Below, piece after piece: positions 19,328-20,978 of a DNA stretch of 20,978 bases; within the stretch, counting starts at the first letter, position 1; each line of letters opens with the position of its first letter. Source of the stretch: Trachelipus rathkii (Eukaryota; Arthropoda; Malacostraca; Isopoda; Trachelipodidae). The DNA lies in the NCBI GenBank assembly GCA_015478945.1, contig JABUQX010088324.1, forward strand, positions 1 to 20,978, read 5' to 3'. The notes under the pieces are model-generated. The model was not told the origin of the DNA. It saw only the letters and a program-made list of their open reading frames with translations, and searched no databases. Made by a program: the position numbers and the translations under genes.

Positions 19328-20060
19328 TTAGTCTTCATTTTTTCCACAATCAACCTGTAGTCCGAGTATAAAAGATATTCCATGTAAAACTTTTAACATT
19401 GTAAATGATCGTCTTATCCGATGGCCGCTGTAAGCCATTATCGATTTCTCGAAATCTAATTCCATCTGTATCTTATGCACATATGCAACTCTCTATGATG
19501 AAAAGAACCATTTATTATCCAATTTTTTTTCTCCCACGCGTCTATCAATCTTTCTTCCTCACCTCCTTGACAAACGACCCCACAATTTCCTCAATTTACT
19601 CTCCCTCAACCCCGGTGTTAAAAACTCTCATCATCTGAGATACTGCTGGTACATTCCCTCCAAAGTCTATGAACGTTCTTTTCCTACGGACAACCTAACT
19701 ACGACTCTCTCACCTGGAACAGACAATATGTCCTGTTCCATACTTTCGCCGTACAGTCCGTCAGCTGAATATTCTGGCTGCTCCAGTTTCACTATTATAG
19801 AGTCTCCGAAGTCCAAATCAAACTCCCATCAATTTTGAAAACCGTATATAATCTCTTTCAGAAGTCAACCCATACCTCTTCGTAATACTCCCTTCTTTAC
19901 CTTTATAAGAGAAAAGATCCTTAGTGTATTCGAATTGAATTTTTTTCTGTTACAAGATTCCTGAATTCAATTTTCTCCAATGAAATTCCTAGAGTATTGC
20001 CATTTCCTTTTTACCAGAGTAGCTTGCTAGGCCCGTTGCGTGAATCATTGTCTTTTAACT
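19328..20060 (-). pseudogene. Decayed, unrecognised coding-like region in several broken frames
   Basis: This is the most coding-like stretch of the window, but no frame is intact. On the minus strand, in transcription order: a frame near 20010-19925 with ISLEKIEFRNLVTEK; one near 19890 with EYYEEVWVDF before a stop; 19828-19667, open for 53 codons, with WEFDLDFGDSIIVKLEQ and SMEQDILSVP, followed by a CCAG|GTGAGA donor-like word (19708-19713); 19694-19545 with RRKRTFIDFGGNVPAV, one TAA, and IEEIVGSFVKEVRKKD; and 19492-19328, open for 54 codons, with VAYVHKIQMELDFEKS and LKVLHGISFILGLQV. Composition is mixed and charged, unlike the repeat shadows elsewhere. I recognise no family. It may be a dead gene, a transposon relic, or a gene broken by sequencing errors. 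The plus-strand frame at 19405-19638 is the antisense shadow. Confidence 0.35.
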
Positions 20061-20978
20061 GCAACGTTCCTCCACAGCAGCAGAGATGGCTTTTAAAAAT
20101 TATAATCCTATTTTTCTCCGAACTTTATATATTTTTAAACTTGATTTTCGTTCATAATATACCAATTTAAAAAAAACGGTAAAAATATTTTTAAAAACAT
20201 TGCAATGTTAGCCAAAGTGAATGACTGCTCATTTGCTAGTTTTACAAAAAACGTTCTTTTATCTGCATTAAAATTGTGCAAACTAACTAATACAAGAAAT
20301 ATCTAGTGGTCCTTCAAACATTTGAAGTTTCGCAAAAAGTTTTAAAAAAATTTATACAAAATCGCTGATTATGTTACATTAAAATTTTCTTCAAATCAAT
20401 GAAATATGTATCAAATACATACATAAAAAAAAACTTTGAATATGTATCTACATTTTATCAGAATTATTTTTCAATCACTTGAGAAACTTAAACATTTTAT
20501 CGATCAGATGAATAAAAATTTAAATATTAGCCATGTTAAAAGAATCTTTGAAAACATCTGACTTTGTATACAAACCCTTTTCCTTCAACAGTAAGAGTCT
20601 TTATTTTTAAACTTAAAAATATTATGCTTATTAAAAGTAATTCATAAGAAAATTGTTTTTAGGTCAAATATAAACAACTTTTAGTTTACAGAAAATGTAT
20701 TTGGCACATTATAAAACATATAAACAATTTATACATGTTAATCTAGAAAAAAATACACCTATATAAATTTGTACATTTACAATATGCTGTACATAACGAT
20801 AAATGCATTGGCCTTTTCATCTTTATCAAATTAAAAATGCTATAATACAATATATCACATAATGAAAGTCTTTCTCATGGAATTCTATTTTTTTAAATAT
20901 TTTTAAGTAAAAAAAAAAAAATAACGAAATAAATAGAATAAATAAAATAAATGCCCAATAATAAATTAAAAAAAACTT
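20061..20978. other. AT-rich unique sequence, no gene seen
   Basis: AT-rich DNA of ordinary complexity ending in A-rich sequence with AAATAAATAGAATAAATAAAAT words (about 20920-20965). No ORF, RNA gene or tandem repeat stands out. Confidence 0.45.

Overview
The window looks like repeat-dense, AT-rich nuclear DNA of an invertebrate, most likely an arthropod. The main clue is a degenerate run of TTAGG pentamers (17265-17413), the arthropod-type telomere unit, lying inside the sequence. The high density of (TA)n, (CT)n/(GA)n and (AC)n tracts is also what decapod crustacean genomes show, but nothing here fixes the species. I find no intact protein-coding gene, rRNA, tRNA or CRISPR array. Nearly all open frames are low-complexity shadows or stop-riddled relics.

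Layout. 1-235 is a minisatellite whose units carry perfect TGACGTCA (CRE) octamers. 385-2690 is (TA)-rich DNA with one mixed-composition island (1277-1545), a (CT)n/(GA)n inverted pair and an (AC)n run. 2690-6830 is a purine-rich, low-complexity block holding three GC-rich islands. The first island (about 3570-3755, minus strand) looks like a damaged fragment of a bacterial MoxR-type AAA+ ATPase gene. The other two (4204-4370 and 5150-5365, the latter followed by G-rich DNA) are unassigned. At about 6831 the plus strand switches sharply to pyrimidine-rich. 7400-11480 is AT-rich mixed sequence with one 78-residue open frame and one short island with a pol III B-box-like word. 11480-14160 is pyrimidine- and AT-rich.

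The most striking structure is at 15691-16732. A GC-rich near-palindrome (arms 15925-16250 and 16262-16600) sits in very AT-rich DNA, and a second, shorter inverted repeat (15691-15726 with 16701-16732) encloses it. It looks like a foldback or long-TIR MITE-type element, a hairpin-RNA locus, or a fold-back sequencing/assembly artefact. It is followed by a (TA)n tract bounded by an 11-bp inverted repeat and then by the TTAGG-like array. 17700-19145 is mostly (TA)n. About 19328-20060 on the minus strand holds several coding-like frames broken by stops and shifts, probably a dead gene or transposon that I cannot name. The rest, to 20978, is AT-rich without visible genes.

No set of genes works together here. 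The interest lies in the nested palindrome beside telomere-like repeats, the bacterial-looking fragment, and the CRE array. Frame breaks in the GC-rich pieces leave open that part of this sequence is unpolished long-read assembly.
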